From contig JBOEGQ010000014.1 of the NCBI GenBank assembly GCA_050633505.1, positions 1 through 46,221 on the forward strand: a stretch of 46,221 nucleotides of DNA, written 5' to 3'. Below are positions 15,764-24,848 of this stretch, piece after piece (the first letter of the stretch is position 1; every line of letters starts with the position of its first letter). Under the pieces are notes generated by a model, which ran no database searches, had not been told where the DNA came from, and saw nothing but the letters and a program-made list of their open reading frames with translations. The stretch comes from UBA1672 sp050633505. Its GTDB lineage: Bacteria > Pseudomonadota > Alphaproteobacteria > Micavibrionales > Micavibrionaceae. Made by a program: the position numbers and the translations under genes.

Positions 15764-17344
15764 TTGAAAGGATATTGCAGGAACGTGCTTAGTACACTAA
15801 AACGTACAGTTGCTTTGATATTAGCTTTTACCTGTGTTTTATTTGGAAACATGGGCTCATCTTATGCAGGGTGTTATATCGGACAAACCTGTACTTATCC
15901 TGCAAATAACAGCCCAACATGTGCCGCTTGCTCCTTTGCTTGCTCCCCCGGTATTCCATGCACAGGATATGAAATTGATAATCCGGCCGATTCCGGTACA
16001 GATCCTGAATATAACGGACGAAAAACTGGCGTCCCCTTAAATGACCCATCAGACCCAAGTGATTCGACAACCTTACATGACACGGGATCTTGTGACGGTA
16101 ACTTTATGAACCAAATATATGCGCGTGCCTATATGCATGCCAGCCGCGAAGTGATCATGGCGGGGCAACTTATCCATAAGCCAGACAGCGTTCTTGAATA
16201 TACATGTTTTGATAAACAGATTGGTCTTGCCGCCCATCATGGCGCAACCTTTAGTGAAAGTAGAAAATGGGAAAGTATGACCATCACCATTTCCACAGGA
16301 GATGATGATAGTACAGAAAGCAGCAGTAGCGATTACGAAACGACTATAAACGATAGTGGTGGTGGTAGTCGCCCTGCTGAGCAACAAGATGATTTTTCGG
16401 TATTCGCGGATGACCGCTTAGACACAGTTCTGTCAGAATTCCTGCTGGATACGCTTGAAGATTATATTAATAATAATTTTGATCATACATTTATGGGTGG
16501 GGCACTCTCTATTGATAATGATATGAACTTAACTTCTATTACTGATGGTAGTTACTCCTGCTCTCATATGAATCTTGTATGGGAAATTGCACGGTGTTTC
16601 GACTTCGCGGATGAAGATCGTTTCCGTCATTTCGGACATTTTGTTAATTACGACCCACGCTCTATTCCCAGAGCATGCTCAGCAGGTCATATATCAAATG
16701 ACTCTGTTGATGCTGGAACAGGCGGCGATAAAATTGACGATAGATCAACCGGGCAATCAATACCAACTAGTCTCACAGCCCTACAAAACTCGGATAATGA
16801 TAGTGGACTAACTAACCCCGATGCGACTCCTCCACCTTCTCCTCCGGCTCTACCTAACACCCCTGTTCCATATGAAGAATGCCCAACCGCGGGAGGACCG
16901 GTAGGTGGTGTTAACACTGGTTTCTCTAACGATTTGATTCGCGTTGCAAATAACTGTGATGATGGAACTTTAGAGCACGCCTATGCATCCTATGACATGC
17001 CTGAAATGTATTTTAACATTATGAAGGGAATTGGATCATATATCCCTGGCTCAGGCGTAGGAACACAGGCTGAAATTGATGCAGGTACCGTTGTCCGATG
17101 TAATGCTCCGATTCCGACAGGTGTACCGGTCACAACCGTACAATACGGTGTTGCCTTAGACACTGATATGGATCACAGAGTTGTGAACCGTGATTCATTT
17201 TTCCATTATGACCATGTTTGCCCTAATGCGGGATGTTTTTATGTCCCTATAAAAATCCCATATGACCCGACTGTGCCGATATGGGATCTCGATGTTTTCG
17301 TGGGCACGCATACTGCGGGAACATGTCTTCCATATATTCCGTAA
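15764..17344 (+). CDS. Secreted Cys-rich protein, paralogue A (526 aa)
   Basis: Signal peptide (TVALILAFTCVLFGNMGSSYA) then a Cys-rich mature protein. The start is TTG at 15764 or GTG at 15785; neither is well supported by a binding site. It shares a block pattern with the next gene: ARAYMHASREVIMAGQLIHK then PDSVLEYTCFD; LDTVLSEFLLDTLEDYINNNF; YSCSHMNLVWEIARCFDF; IPRACSAG; IPTGVPVTT; and DHVCPNAGCFYVP. Compared with its paralogue it has two added low-complexity insertions (about residues 165-215 and 320-380, rich in D, S and P). The paired Cys suggest a disulfide-stabilised envelope or surface protein. No family name recognised. Confidence 0.68.
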   Translation: MKGYCRNVLSTLKRTVALILAFTCVLFGNMGSSYAGCYIGQTCTYPANNSPTCAACSFACSPGIPCTGYEIDNPADSGTDPEYNGRKTGVPLNDPSDPSDSTTLHDTGSCDGNFMNQIYARAYMHASREVIMAGQLIHKPDSVLEYTCFDKQIGLAAHHGATFSESRKWESMTITISTGDDDSTESSSSDYETTINDSGGGSRPAEQQDDFSVFADDRLDTVLSEFLLDTLEDYINNNFDHTFMGGALSIDNDMNLTSITDGSYSCSHMNLVWEIARCFDFADEDRFRHFGHFVNYDPRSIPRACSAGHISNDSVDAGTGGDKIDDRSTGQSIPTSLTALQNSDNDSGLTNPDATPPPSPPALPNTPVPYEECPTAGGPVGGVNTGFSNDLIRVANNCDDGTLEHAYASYDMPEMYFNIMKGIGSYIPGSGVGTQAEIDAGTVVRCNAPIPTGVPVTTVQYGVALDTDMDHRVVNRDSFFHYDHVCPNAGCFYVPIKIPYDPTVPIWDLDVFVGTHTAGTCLPYIP

Positions 17345-17404
17345 AAGGATGTTTGCGTAACAGTGGTAAATTCGATTAGAATAAAGTGTTAGAATTAAAG
17401 AACA

Positions 17405-18334
17405 ATGAGAAACAGTAAGATGAAACAAGAGATCAAAAATATGCAGCCCCGCTTTTTCCTGCTTTGCGCATCCTTTATGCTCTTACTGTTTGCAGGTAAT
17501 GCACAAGCAACAAGCGTTATCGCAGATAGTCCATGTGATTCGCTCTATTATGAAAGCTTATCAGCCAGAGCATGGCTTGAAGCACAACGTGAAATCACGC
17601 AGAATCAAAACCTTATTCTAAAACCTGACAGTGTTTTTGAATATACCTGCTTTGACCTTATGGTCCACGAATTGGCAGATCATGCAGAAAACATGTTAAG
17701 TGAAACAGATAATTACAATAGTGGTCTTGGCGATAACAGCATGGATCAGGCACTGGATGCACTTGTATTGAATGCACTTGAAGACTATATCACAAATAAC
17801 TTTGCCGATTATCACCTGCTTGGTGGCCATACCGCCGGTATACCGTTTGATCATAATCCTTCAACAATTGGTGGTAGCACACAATCTTACACGTGTAATA
17901 TTATGGCTAATGTATGGAATGCGGCAAAATGTATTAACTTCATCAGTAACCCAACAACAGATGGTTTTTACACATTTGATGAATATGCCGCCGCCGCCGC
18001 GCTAACTCTTGATGCGAGACATTTGCCGACAATGTGTTCTGCTGTACCGACAAGCTGGACAGCGAATATAGCCAACGCATTAACAAGCGGGCCATGGACA
18101 AATGATGATGTTATAACCTATCTCGGGGAAACAACACCGCAAGACTGTTCTTCTGCCGGATCCAATTGTCAGTGTACAGGTTCTCCTGCAATTCCAACTG
18201 GTGTTCGCGTTGTCAGATCCGGTTATACTGTAAATAATTACGATGAACATATTTGCTTACAGCCTGGTTGTTTCTACCACCCTGGCGGACCGTTAAACGG
18301 TGGATCTCCTGGTGCTGGGTGCTATGCATTCTAG
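17405..18334 (+). CDS. Secreted Cys-rich protein, paralogue B (309 aa)
   Basis: Signal peptide (FLLCASFMLLLFAGNAQA) and a mature protein with the same conserved blocks as the gene before it: ARAWLEAQREITQNQNLILK, PDSVFEYTCFD, LEDYITNNFADYHLLGG, YTCNIMANVWNAAKC, LPTMCSA, IPTGVRVV and DEHICLQPGCFYHPGG. The pair arose by tandem duplication, and this copy is the compact form without the long insertions. Spacing of 60 bases suggests one transcript. A role in an envelope or secretion structure is possible but not shown. Confidence 0.7.
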   Translation: MRNSKMKQEIKNMQPRFFLLCASFMLLLFAGNAQATSVIADSPCDSLYYESLSARAWLEAQREITQNQNLILKPDSVFEYTCFDLMVHELADHAENMLSETDNYNSGLGDNSMDQALDALVLNALEDYITNNFADYHLLGGHTAGIPFDHNPSTIGGSTQSYTCNIMANVWNAAKCINFISNPTTDGFYTFDEYAAAAALTLDARHLPTMCSAVPTSWTANIANALTSGPWTNDDVITYLGETTPQDCSSAGSNCQCTGSPAIPTGVRVVRSGYTVNNYDEHICLQPGCFYHPGGPLNGGSPGAGCYAF

Positions 18335-18341
18335 CCCATTT

Positions 18342-18363
18342 ACACAGTTTCTTCGCGCTGTGT
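18342..18363 (+). terminator. Weak hairpin after the secreted paralogue pair
   Basis: ACACAG (18342-18347) pairs with CTGTGT (18358-18363) around a 10-base loop, shortly after the stop at 18334. No strong T-run follows, so termination is uncertain. Confidence 0.3.
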
Positions 18364-18427
18364 GATTTCAATAATAAATTTCAGAATTCTTTTCTGAGCA
18401 TCCTCGTTCTGTGAAGGGAACGTTTAA

Positions 18428-19732
18428 ATGTATTTAATTTATAAATACCTGACATCGGTAAGTGCGCCGCTGTTAAACGGGATATTAAAGACAAGATTAA
18501 AAAAAGGAAAAGAATCGCCCGACAGGATAGATGAAAAAAAGGGTCTAACAACACGAACTCGCCCTGATGGTGCACTTATTTGGATACATGCCGCCAGCAT
18601 CGGTGAAGCACAATCAACCGTCATCTTGATCAAGCATTTCCTAAAGCAACACGCTTCCCTCAATATTCTGGTGACCACCGGAACTTTAACATCTGCATCC
18701 CTTATGGAGAGACAACTCCCTCCTCGTGCATTTCATCAATTCTATCCGTTAGATCACCCATCATGGGTTCAGCGCTTTTTAGATCACTGGCAACCCAATG
18801 CAGTTATATGGATGGAATCAGAGCTTTGGCCTAATATGTTGCACGCTATTAAAGAACGGAAAATCCCGGCCGCTTTAATTAACGCACGCATGTCCGACAA
18901 ATCATTCCGCTCTTGGAACAAATTAACATCAATTAGCCGTCCTATGCTTTCCGCATTCAATATAATTCTTTGCCAAACAGCACATGATGAATCTTTGTTT
19001 AATGCTTTGGGAGCACGTCAGACACAGGTAACGGATAATATTAAGTACAGTGCCTCCAAACTGCCCGTTGATGCCCAGCAGCTTCAGGAATTACGCGATA
19101 AAATATATAACCGTCCCGTATGGCTCTACGCCAGTACACATGCAGGGGAAGAAGAAATTGCCTGCAACATACACGAAAAACTCAAACTCAAATTCCCTGA
19201 TCTTTTAACAATTATTGTGCCGCGTCATCCAGAGCGCCGCAATGATATTCTGGAACAATGCATTCACCCCAATCTGAACATTATGCTACGTACAAAAGAG
19301 AAACGAGCACCAAAAGGTGACACGGATATTTATCTCGCAGATACTCTTGGAGAGCTAGGGCTGTTCTATCGCCTATCTCCTATTGCCATGATTGGCCGAT
19401 CATTCAGCTTAGATGGAGGCGGAGGCCATAATCCAATTGAAGCAGCACAGTTAGGATGCACGGTCTTACACGGCCCGAACGTACAGAATTTACAAGATAT
19501 ATTTGATGAAATGGACAGTGCCAAAGCCTCAACCCCCATTGATACACCAGACCATCTCTATGAAACCTTACGTGATTTATTCACGCATCCTGATAAAATA
19601 GAAGAGCACCAAAACACCGCCCTTACCTACTCAAGAAAAAAGGTGAAAATCATTGATGTTGTTCTGGACGCAGTTGAGCCTGTATTGCAAAATGCAAATC
19701 TACAGGCACTTCCTGAAAAACAGGTGAAATAA
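18428..19732 (+). CDS. waaA: Kdo transferase (3-deoxy-D-manno-octulosonic acid transferase)
   Basis: Glycosyltransferase that adds Kdo residues to lipid IVA at the inner face of the inner membrane. Family landmarks are an N-terminal anchor, IWIHAASIGEAQS, LPLDH-like YPLDHPSWVQRFL, WMESELWPN and the C-terminal GGGGHNPIEAAQLG sugar-nucleotide region. At 434 residues it is of normal length. GAAGGGA lies upstream of the ATG. It leads a cluster with lpxK and an LpxL-type acyltransferase, so the three make and finish Kdo-lipid A. Confidence 0.93.
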   Translation: MYLIYKYLTSVSAPLLNGILKTRLKKGKESPDRIDEKKGLTTRTRPDGALIWIHAASIGEAQSTVILIKHFLKQHASLNILVTTGTLTSASLMERQLPPRAFHQFYPLDHPSWVQRFLDHWQPNAVIWMESELWPNMLHAIKERKIPAALINARMSDKSFRSWNKLTSISRPMLSAFNIILCQTAHDESLFNALGARQTQVTDNIKYSASKLPVDAQQLQELRDKIYNRPVWLYASTHAGEEEIACNIHEKLKLKFPDLLTIIVPRHPERRNDILEQCIHPNLNIMLRTKEKRAPKGDTDIYLADTLGELGLFYRLSPIAMIGRSFSLDGGGGHNPIEAAQLGCTVLHGPNVQNLQDIFDEMDSAKASTPIDTPDHLYETLRDLFTHPDKIEEHQNTALTYSRKKVKIIDVVLDAVEPVLQNANLQALPEKQVK

Positions 19733-19764
19733 TAAAACGCAGCTTTTAAAAGGCGCCATATTTA

Positions 19765-20775
19765 ATGAAAATAAAAACACCGCACTTCTGGTATAGGCAA
19801 AAATCCACTCCCCCACCTTTCATTGAGTATGCGCTACAGCCACTTAGCGCGCTTTACAATCTGGGAAACACAATCAATCAATCACAACAACAAACACAAA
19901 AGGCAAAGATCCCCGTTATATGTGTCGGTAATATCACCGCAGGTGGAAGTGGGAAGACACCTTCTTGTATCGCGCTACACGCTCTTATAGATTCTGAAAA
20001 TATTGCGAACAACGCTTATTTTCTAACACGTGGTTATGGTGGTTCAAACAAGTCAACTCGATGCATCACGGGTCAAGAAGGTGCAAACGAGACAGGGGAT
20101 GAACCGTTACTACTCTCCAAACACGCAGAAACCATTGTGTCCATGAACCGGTACAATGGTGCAATACATGCATGTGAACTTGGTGCAGAGCTAATCATTA
20201 TGGATGATGGCTTTCAAAATCAAACCCTATATAAAGATCTTTCGTTTTTAATCGTAGATGGCTCTATGGGGTTTGGAAATGGAAAAACGCTTCCCTCCGG
20301 CCCTTTAAGAGAATCAGTCGAACATGCGATAAAACGCGCAGATGCCATTATTTTTATCGGAAAAGATCGTCGGGGTATTTTGCCGGAAATAAAATCATCC
20401 TCCTCATCATTGCCTGTATTTTTGGCAAACATTACGGCGCAAACCATGCCTGATAAAGAACGGCCCTATATCGGTTTTGCCGGCTTAGGACACCCTGATA
20501 AGTTTAAAGACACGCTGTTAGATTGTGGTACCAAACTTATTGATTTCATTCCGTTTGCCGACCATTACCCCTATAGCAACGCAGACATGGATAAATTGAT
20601 TAAACAGGCGCAAAATAATAATGCGCAGCTGATCACCACAGAAAAAGATATATTGCGTATTCCACCGCCCTATAGAGCCCAGATACAAACTTTACCGATT
20701 AAAGTTGAATTTGAATCTCCAAACTTAGTTGCTGACTTCTTGAAAGACAGGCTCAACTCCCCTATTAATGAGTAG
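19765..20775 (+). CDS. lpxK: Tetraacyldisaccharide 4'-kinase
   Basis: Inner-membrane kinase that phosphorylates the 4' position of the lipid A disaccharide. It has the P-loop NITAGGSGKTP (about residues 54-64), the FLTRGYGG segment, the DDGFQN motif, and a GNGKTLPSGPLRE substrate region, all standard for LpxK. At 336 residues it is of normal length. It sits between waaA and the acyltransferase gene, whose ATG follows its stop directly. Confidence 0.95.
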   Translation: MKIKTPHFWYRQKSTPPPFIEYALQPLSALYNLGNTINQSQQQTQKAKIPVICVGNITAGGSGKTPSCIALHALIDSENIANNAYFLTRGYGGSNKSTRCITGQEGANETGDEPLLLSKHAETIVSMNRYNGAIHACELGAELIIMDDGFQNQTLYKDLSFLIVDGSMGFGNGKTLPSGPLRESVEHAIKRADAIIFIGKDRRGILPEIKSSSSSLPVFLANITAQTMPDKERPYIGFAGLGHPDKFKDTLLDCGTKLIDFIPFADHYPYSNADMDKLIKQAQNNNAQLITTEKDILRIPPPYRAQIQTLPIKVEFESPNLVADFLKDRLNSPINE

Positions 20776-21657
20776 ATGAAAAAGATACGTTACGCTCTTG
20801 AAGCCATTCTCCTTTATATGTTGTTTGTTTTTTTCAAACTTCTCCCTCCGCCTATCGCATCAAATATAGGGGGGGCAATTGGACGTTTCATTGGACCTTT
20901 ACTCGCCGCGAGTAGGAAAGCAAGGCGCCATTTAGCACTTGCCATCCCTGATCTTTCAGAACAACAACAACAAGATATCATTAAAGGTATGTGGGACAAT
21001 TTAGGGCGCGTTATTGCCGAATACCCACATTTGGAAACAATCTGCAAAAAGCATACCCAAGTACAAAATGTAGAGTTCATGCAAGAATGCATCGAAAATA
21101 ATACCCCAATGATTTTAATCGGCGGACATATCGCAAATTGGGAAATAAACAGTGTCGCCACCCTGACCCTCCTTAATCATCCGATTGATATCACGTTTAG
21201 AGCACCAAACAATCCATGGGTCGCTTCGTTACTGGATAACGCACGCACGTTAAAGGGGCGGATAACCGGCTATCCGAAATCTCGAGATAGCGGTAAGAAA
21301 ATTATGAAGGCTCTCAAAAATAAAAAATCAATCGGTATCTTAGTGGATCAAAAATACAATGAAGGTCTAAATGTTCCGTTTTTTAATCGGGATGCCATGA
21401 CGAACCCTGTTTTTGTGAAGCTATGCCAAAAGTATAAAACACCCCTTATTCCTGTACGAAACCAACGGCATGAGGGATGTTCCTTTACATTGACCGCTTT
21501 CCCCCCTATCCCCGTGTTCAATGAAGATGGCACCCCCAGACAAACAGAAGATGTCATTGCCGAGGTGCATACCCTTCTTGAAAGCTGGATTGAGGATACC
21601 CCGGAACAATGGATCTGGATGCACAAGCGATGGGGGAAATCAAAGAGGCTTCTATAA
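20776..21657 (+). CDS. lpxL: Lipid A lauroyl/myristoyl acyltransferase (LpxL/HtrB family)
   Basis: N-terminal membrane segment, then GGHIANWE, which holds the H-x4-E catalytic pair of LpxL/LpxM enzymes, and VDQKYNEG as the later conserved block. It adds a secondary acyl chain to Kdo-lipid IVA. The ATG directly follows the lpxK stop. The exact acyl chain (LpxL, LpxM or a long-chain relative) cannot be told from sequence alone. Confidence 0.85.
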   Translation: MKKIRYALEAILLYMLFVFFKLLPPPIASNIGGAIGRFIGPLLAASRKARRHLALAIPDLSEQQQQDIIKGMWDNLGRVIAEYPHLETICKKHTQVQNVEFMQECIENNTPMILIGGHIANWEINSVATLTLLNHPIDITFRAPNNPWVASLLDNARTLKGRITGYPKSRDSGKKIMKALKNKKSIGILVDQKYNEGLNVPFFNRDAMTNPVFVKLCQKYKTPLIPVRNQRHEGCSFTLTAFPPIPVFNEDGTPRQTEDVIAEVHTLLESWIEDTPEQWIWMHKRWGKSKRLL

Positions 21658-21760
21658 TTTCCACGCCCCATTCATAACATCTCACATGATTTTCATTTGA
21701 TTATCCGCAGAAATTCAGGCATAAACTGTAGCCTTGAATAGATGTAACGAAAGTATAAAC

Positions 21761-23152
21761 ATGGCGCAGAACTGGACACCAAAAAGCTGGAGAGATAAGC
21801 CGGCATTGCAATTGCCAAATTATAACGACGCACAAGCACTTGCCCAAGCCGAGAATGAGTTGAGCTCTCTTCCTCCTCTTGTCTTTGCAGGGGAAGCAAG
21901 AAGCCTTCAAGATCGTTTAGGTAGTGTCGCAGAGGGAAATGCCTTTTTGCTACAAGGTGGTGACTGCGCAGAGAGCTTTGCCGAGTTTAACGCAAACAAA
22001 ATTCGCGACACATTCCGCGTTCTTTTACAAATGGCTGTCGTCATGACCTATTCCGGCTCTATGCCGATTGTAAAAGTCGGACGTATGGCCGGACAATTTG
22101 CAAAACCAAGAAGCAGCGATAACGAAACACAAGATGGTGTTACATTGCCAAGCTATCGCGGCGATAATATTAATGCATTAGACTTCACCCCTGAGGCGCG
22201 CGAACCAAACCCACAACGCATGATCAAGGCCTATAATCAGGCCTCATCAACCCTTAATCTACTTCGTGCTTTTGCAGATGGTGGATATGCCGACCTCAAT
22301 AAAGTCCACCAGTGGAATTTGGATTTTATCGATTCAACGCCCCTTGGCGAAAGATATCAGGATCTCGCCAGCCGTATTGATGAAACAATTCGTTTTATGA
22401 AGGCCTGTGGTATTACAACAGAAAACACACCTTCTTTGCGTAAGACAGAGTTCTTCACATCACATGAGGCTTTATTGCTTCCTTATGAAGAGGCTTTAAC
22501 ACGTACGGATAGCCTGACAGACGAATATTACGATACCTCGGCGCATATGCTCTGGATTGGTGCGCGTACACATCAACTGGAAAATGCCCAAATTGAATTT
22601 GTGCGCGGTATTAAAAACCCGCTTGGACTGAAATGCTCTCCTGCGCTTGAACCAGATGAGTTATTACGTTTGATCGACATTCTAAACCCTGAAAATATTC
22701 CCGGACGCCTGACATTAATTGCACGTATGGGCTATCAGAATGTTGAGGAGAACTTATCCCCTCTTATCCGCGCAGTCGAAGCCGAAGGGCGCAGTGTTGT
22801 GTGGTCTTGTGATCCAATGCACGGCAATACAATAAAGTCATCATCAGGATATAAAACCCGTCCATTCGATCATGTTCTGGGTGAAGTAAAATCTTTCTTT
22901 GCTGTTCATAAGGCAGAAGGTACACATGCAGGTGGTATCCATATTGAAATGACCGGTCAAGATGTTACAGAATGTGTTGGTGGTGCACACGCCCTAACAG
23001 ATGAAGACCTGTCTAATCGCTATCACACGCATTGTGATCCGCGCCTTAATGCAAATCAGGCTCTGGAACTTGCCTTCCTGATATCTGATGAATTGAAAGA
23101 CGCGCGAAAAAGTGACAACAATGTTGTTCCTGATTTAACAGCTGCTGAGTAG
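21761..23152 (+). CDS. Class II 3-deoxy-7-phosphoheptulonate synthase (DAHP synthase)
   Basis: First enzyme of the shikimate pathway: condenses phosphoenolpyruvate and erythrose 4-phosphate. WTPKSWRDKPALQLPNY, FLLQGGDCAESF, KVGRMAGQFAKPRS, LPSYRGDNIN and WSCDPMHGNT are the hallmarks of the plant-like class II type. ATG 21761 (MAQNW) is preferred over a TTG at 21734, which only adds an unlike lead. nadE begins two bases after the stop and is probably co-transcribed. Confidence 0.95.
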   Translation: MAQNWTPKSWRDKPALQLPNYNDAQALAQAENELSSLPPLVFAGEARSLQDRLGSVAEGNAFLLQGGDCAESFAEFNANKIRDTFRVLLQMAVVMTYSGSMPIVKVGRMAGQFAKPRSSDNETQDGVTLPSYRGDNINALDFTPEAREPNPQRMIKAYNQASSTLNLLRAFADGGYADLNKVHQWNLDFIDSTPLGERYQDLASRIDETIRFMKACGITTENTPSLRKTEFFTSHEALLLPYEEALTRTDSLTDEYYDTSAHMLWIGARTHQLENAQIEFVRGIKNPLGLKCSPALEPDELLRLIDILNPENIPGRLTLIARMGYQNVEENLSPLIRAVEAEGRSVVWSCDPMHGNTIKSSSGYKTRPFDHVLGEVKSFFAVHKAEGTHAGGIHIEMTGQDVTECVGGAHALTDEDLSNRYHTHCDPRLNANQALELAFLISDELKDARKSDNNVVPDLTAAE

Positions 23153-23154
23153 AT

Positions 23155-24801
23155 ATGAGCGATTCTATCAAGATTACACTGGCGCAAATCAATTCGACGG
23201 TTGGCGATCTTGATGATAATTGCCGTAAAATGCTAGATGTATGGAAAGAAAATGACGAGCAGCACAATCTCATTATTTTTCCAGAGCTTTTCTTATGCGG
23301 CTATCCACCTGAAGACCTTGTTCTAAATCAGGCATTTATAAAAGAGGTGGAACACAAGGTTCACAATCTTTGCAAAAAAACACAAGAGCTCCAATCTGCC
23401 GCCTTGATCCCTGCACCATGGCAAGAGAACGGCAAGACTTATAATGCCGCCATTCTGATTGAACATGGCAATATCGTACAGATCATAAAAAAGCATAAGC
23501 TTCCCAATGATTATGTTTTCGATGAAGATCGAATATTTGTCCCGACCCCAAGGCCTGAGATAACAGATTTTCACACTCACAAGCTAGGCATTATGATTTG
23601 TGAAGATATCTGGCACAAGGAAACAGCACAACAGATGAAAGAACAAGGTGCACAGACCTTGATCGTAATTAACGCAAGCCCCTTTCACGCAGAACAACAC
23701 AACAACCGTCGCGCAATATTGCATAAGCGCATAGAGGAAGTATCCCTGCCCGTTATTTACCTCAACTTGGTTGGCGGACAGGATGAATTGATTTTTGATG
23801 GTGGATCAATGGTCATCGATGCGAATAAAAACACTCTATATCAGGCACCATTTTTTCAAAATGATATTGCCAGTATATCTTTGAAGGGCAGCAATATCAC
23901 CTGCCCTCAAACAAAAGATGTCCCTATTTTATCTGAAGCTCAAGCCCTATACGAAGCAGTAAAAACAGGACTACGTGATTATGTTCAAAAGAACGGATTT
24001 AACAAAGTCCTGATCGGCCTTTCCGGAGGAATTGATAGCGCGCTGACCGCCGCTATAGCCGTTGACGCACTAGGTAATGAGCATGTCCGTTGTGTTATGC
24101 TGCCATCCGAGTTTACATCGCAAGACAGTTTAGATGACGCGCAGCAATGTGCAGATAATCTCCGCGTCCCTTATGAAATAATCAAAATCAGTAATACAGT
24201 TCAAAGCCTCGAAAAAGCGATTCCCAACCTGTCTGGTGTTGCACATGAAAACACCCAAAGCCGTGTCAGAGGAACCATTTTAATGGCGCTGTCCAATACG
24301 CATGGGGAAATGCTTATCACCACGGGAAATAAAAGTGAAATGGCTGTTGGGTATTGCACATTATACGGCGATATGAATGGGGGGTATAACCCGTTAAAAG
24401 ACCTTTATAAAACGCAAGTATACGCCCTGTCTGAATGGCGGAATACACAAGGCCGCGCGATACCGGAACGCATATTGACGAAAGCGCCCTCTGCAGAATT
24501 ACGTCCCGATCAAACAGACCAAGATAGCCTGCCCCCTTATGATCTTTTAGACGATATCCTCTACTTATTGATTGAATGCGATAATGTTGATTGGGATACT
24601 GCTCCTGAGGAGCTACAACGTCTAAAAACACGATGTACGGAACACCCCGACGATGTAAGGCATATCGCCAAGCTTCTTAAAATTACGGAATATAAGCGGT
24701 TTCAAGCACCTCCCGGTGCACGGTTATCTTTCCGCGCTTTTGGTCGAGATCGCCGCTACCCCATGACCAATGGCTTTATAAATAAGATTGAAAAAGAATA
24801 A
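23155..24801 (+). CDS. nadE: Glutamine-dependent NAD+ synthetase
   Basis: Two domains. The N-terminal ~260 residues are a nitrilase-type glutaminase (FPELFLCGYPPEDL with Glu, a Lys in KKHKLPN, and the nucleophile Cys in IMICEDIW). The C-terminal part is the ATP-pyrophosphatase NAD synthase domain (GLSGGIDSALT, near residue 287). It amidates nicotinic acid adenine dinucleotide to NAD+. At 548 residues it is the bacterial two-domain form without a long linker. It follows the DAHP synthase gene by two bases. Confidence 0.95.
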   Translation: MSDSIKITLAQINSTVGDLDDNCRKMLDVWKENDEQHNLIIFPELFLCGYPPEDLVLNQAFIKEVEHKVHNLCKKTQELQSAALIPAPWQENGKTYNAAILIEHGNIVQIIKKHKLPNDYVFDEDRIFVPTPRPEITDFHTHKLGIMICEDIWHKETAQQMKEQGAQTLIVINASPFHAEQHNNRRAILHKRIEEVSLPVIYLNLVGGQDELIFDGGSMVIDANKNTLYQAPFFQNDIASISLKGSNITCPQTKDVPILSEAQALYEAVKTGLRDYVQKNGFNKVLIGLSGGIDSALTAAIAVDALGNEHVRCVMLPSEFTSQDSLDDAQQCADNLRVPYEIIKISNTVQSLEKAIPNLSGVAHENTQSRVRGTILMALSNTHGEMLITTGNKSEMAVGYCTLYGDMNGGYNPLKDLYKTQVYALSEWRNTQGRAIPERILTKAPSAELRPDQTDQDSLPPYDLLDDILYLLIECDNVDWDTAPEELQRLKTRCTEHPDDVRHIAKLLKITEYKRFQAPPGARLSFRAFGRDRRYPMTNGFINKIEKE

Positions 24802-24848
24802 AGATCCCTTTATCTATTGGATCTGAAAAAGAGTAAAGGAACGACATT

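Noticed and set aside
24803..24825. Hairpin AGATCC/GGATCT between nadE and gltX as a terminator
   Set aside because: Six base pairs with an 11-base loop and no T-run; not enough to call a terminator.
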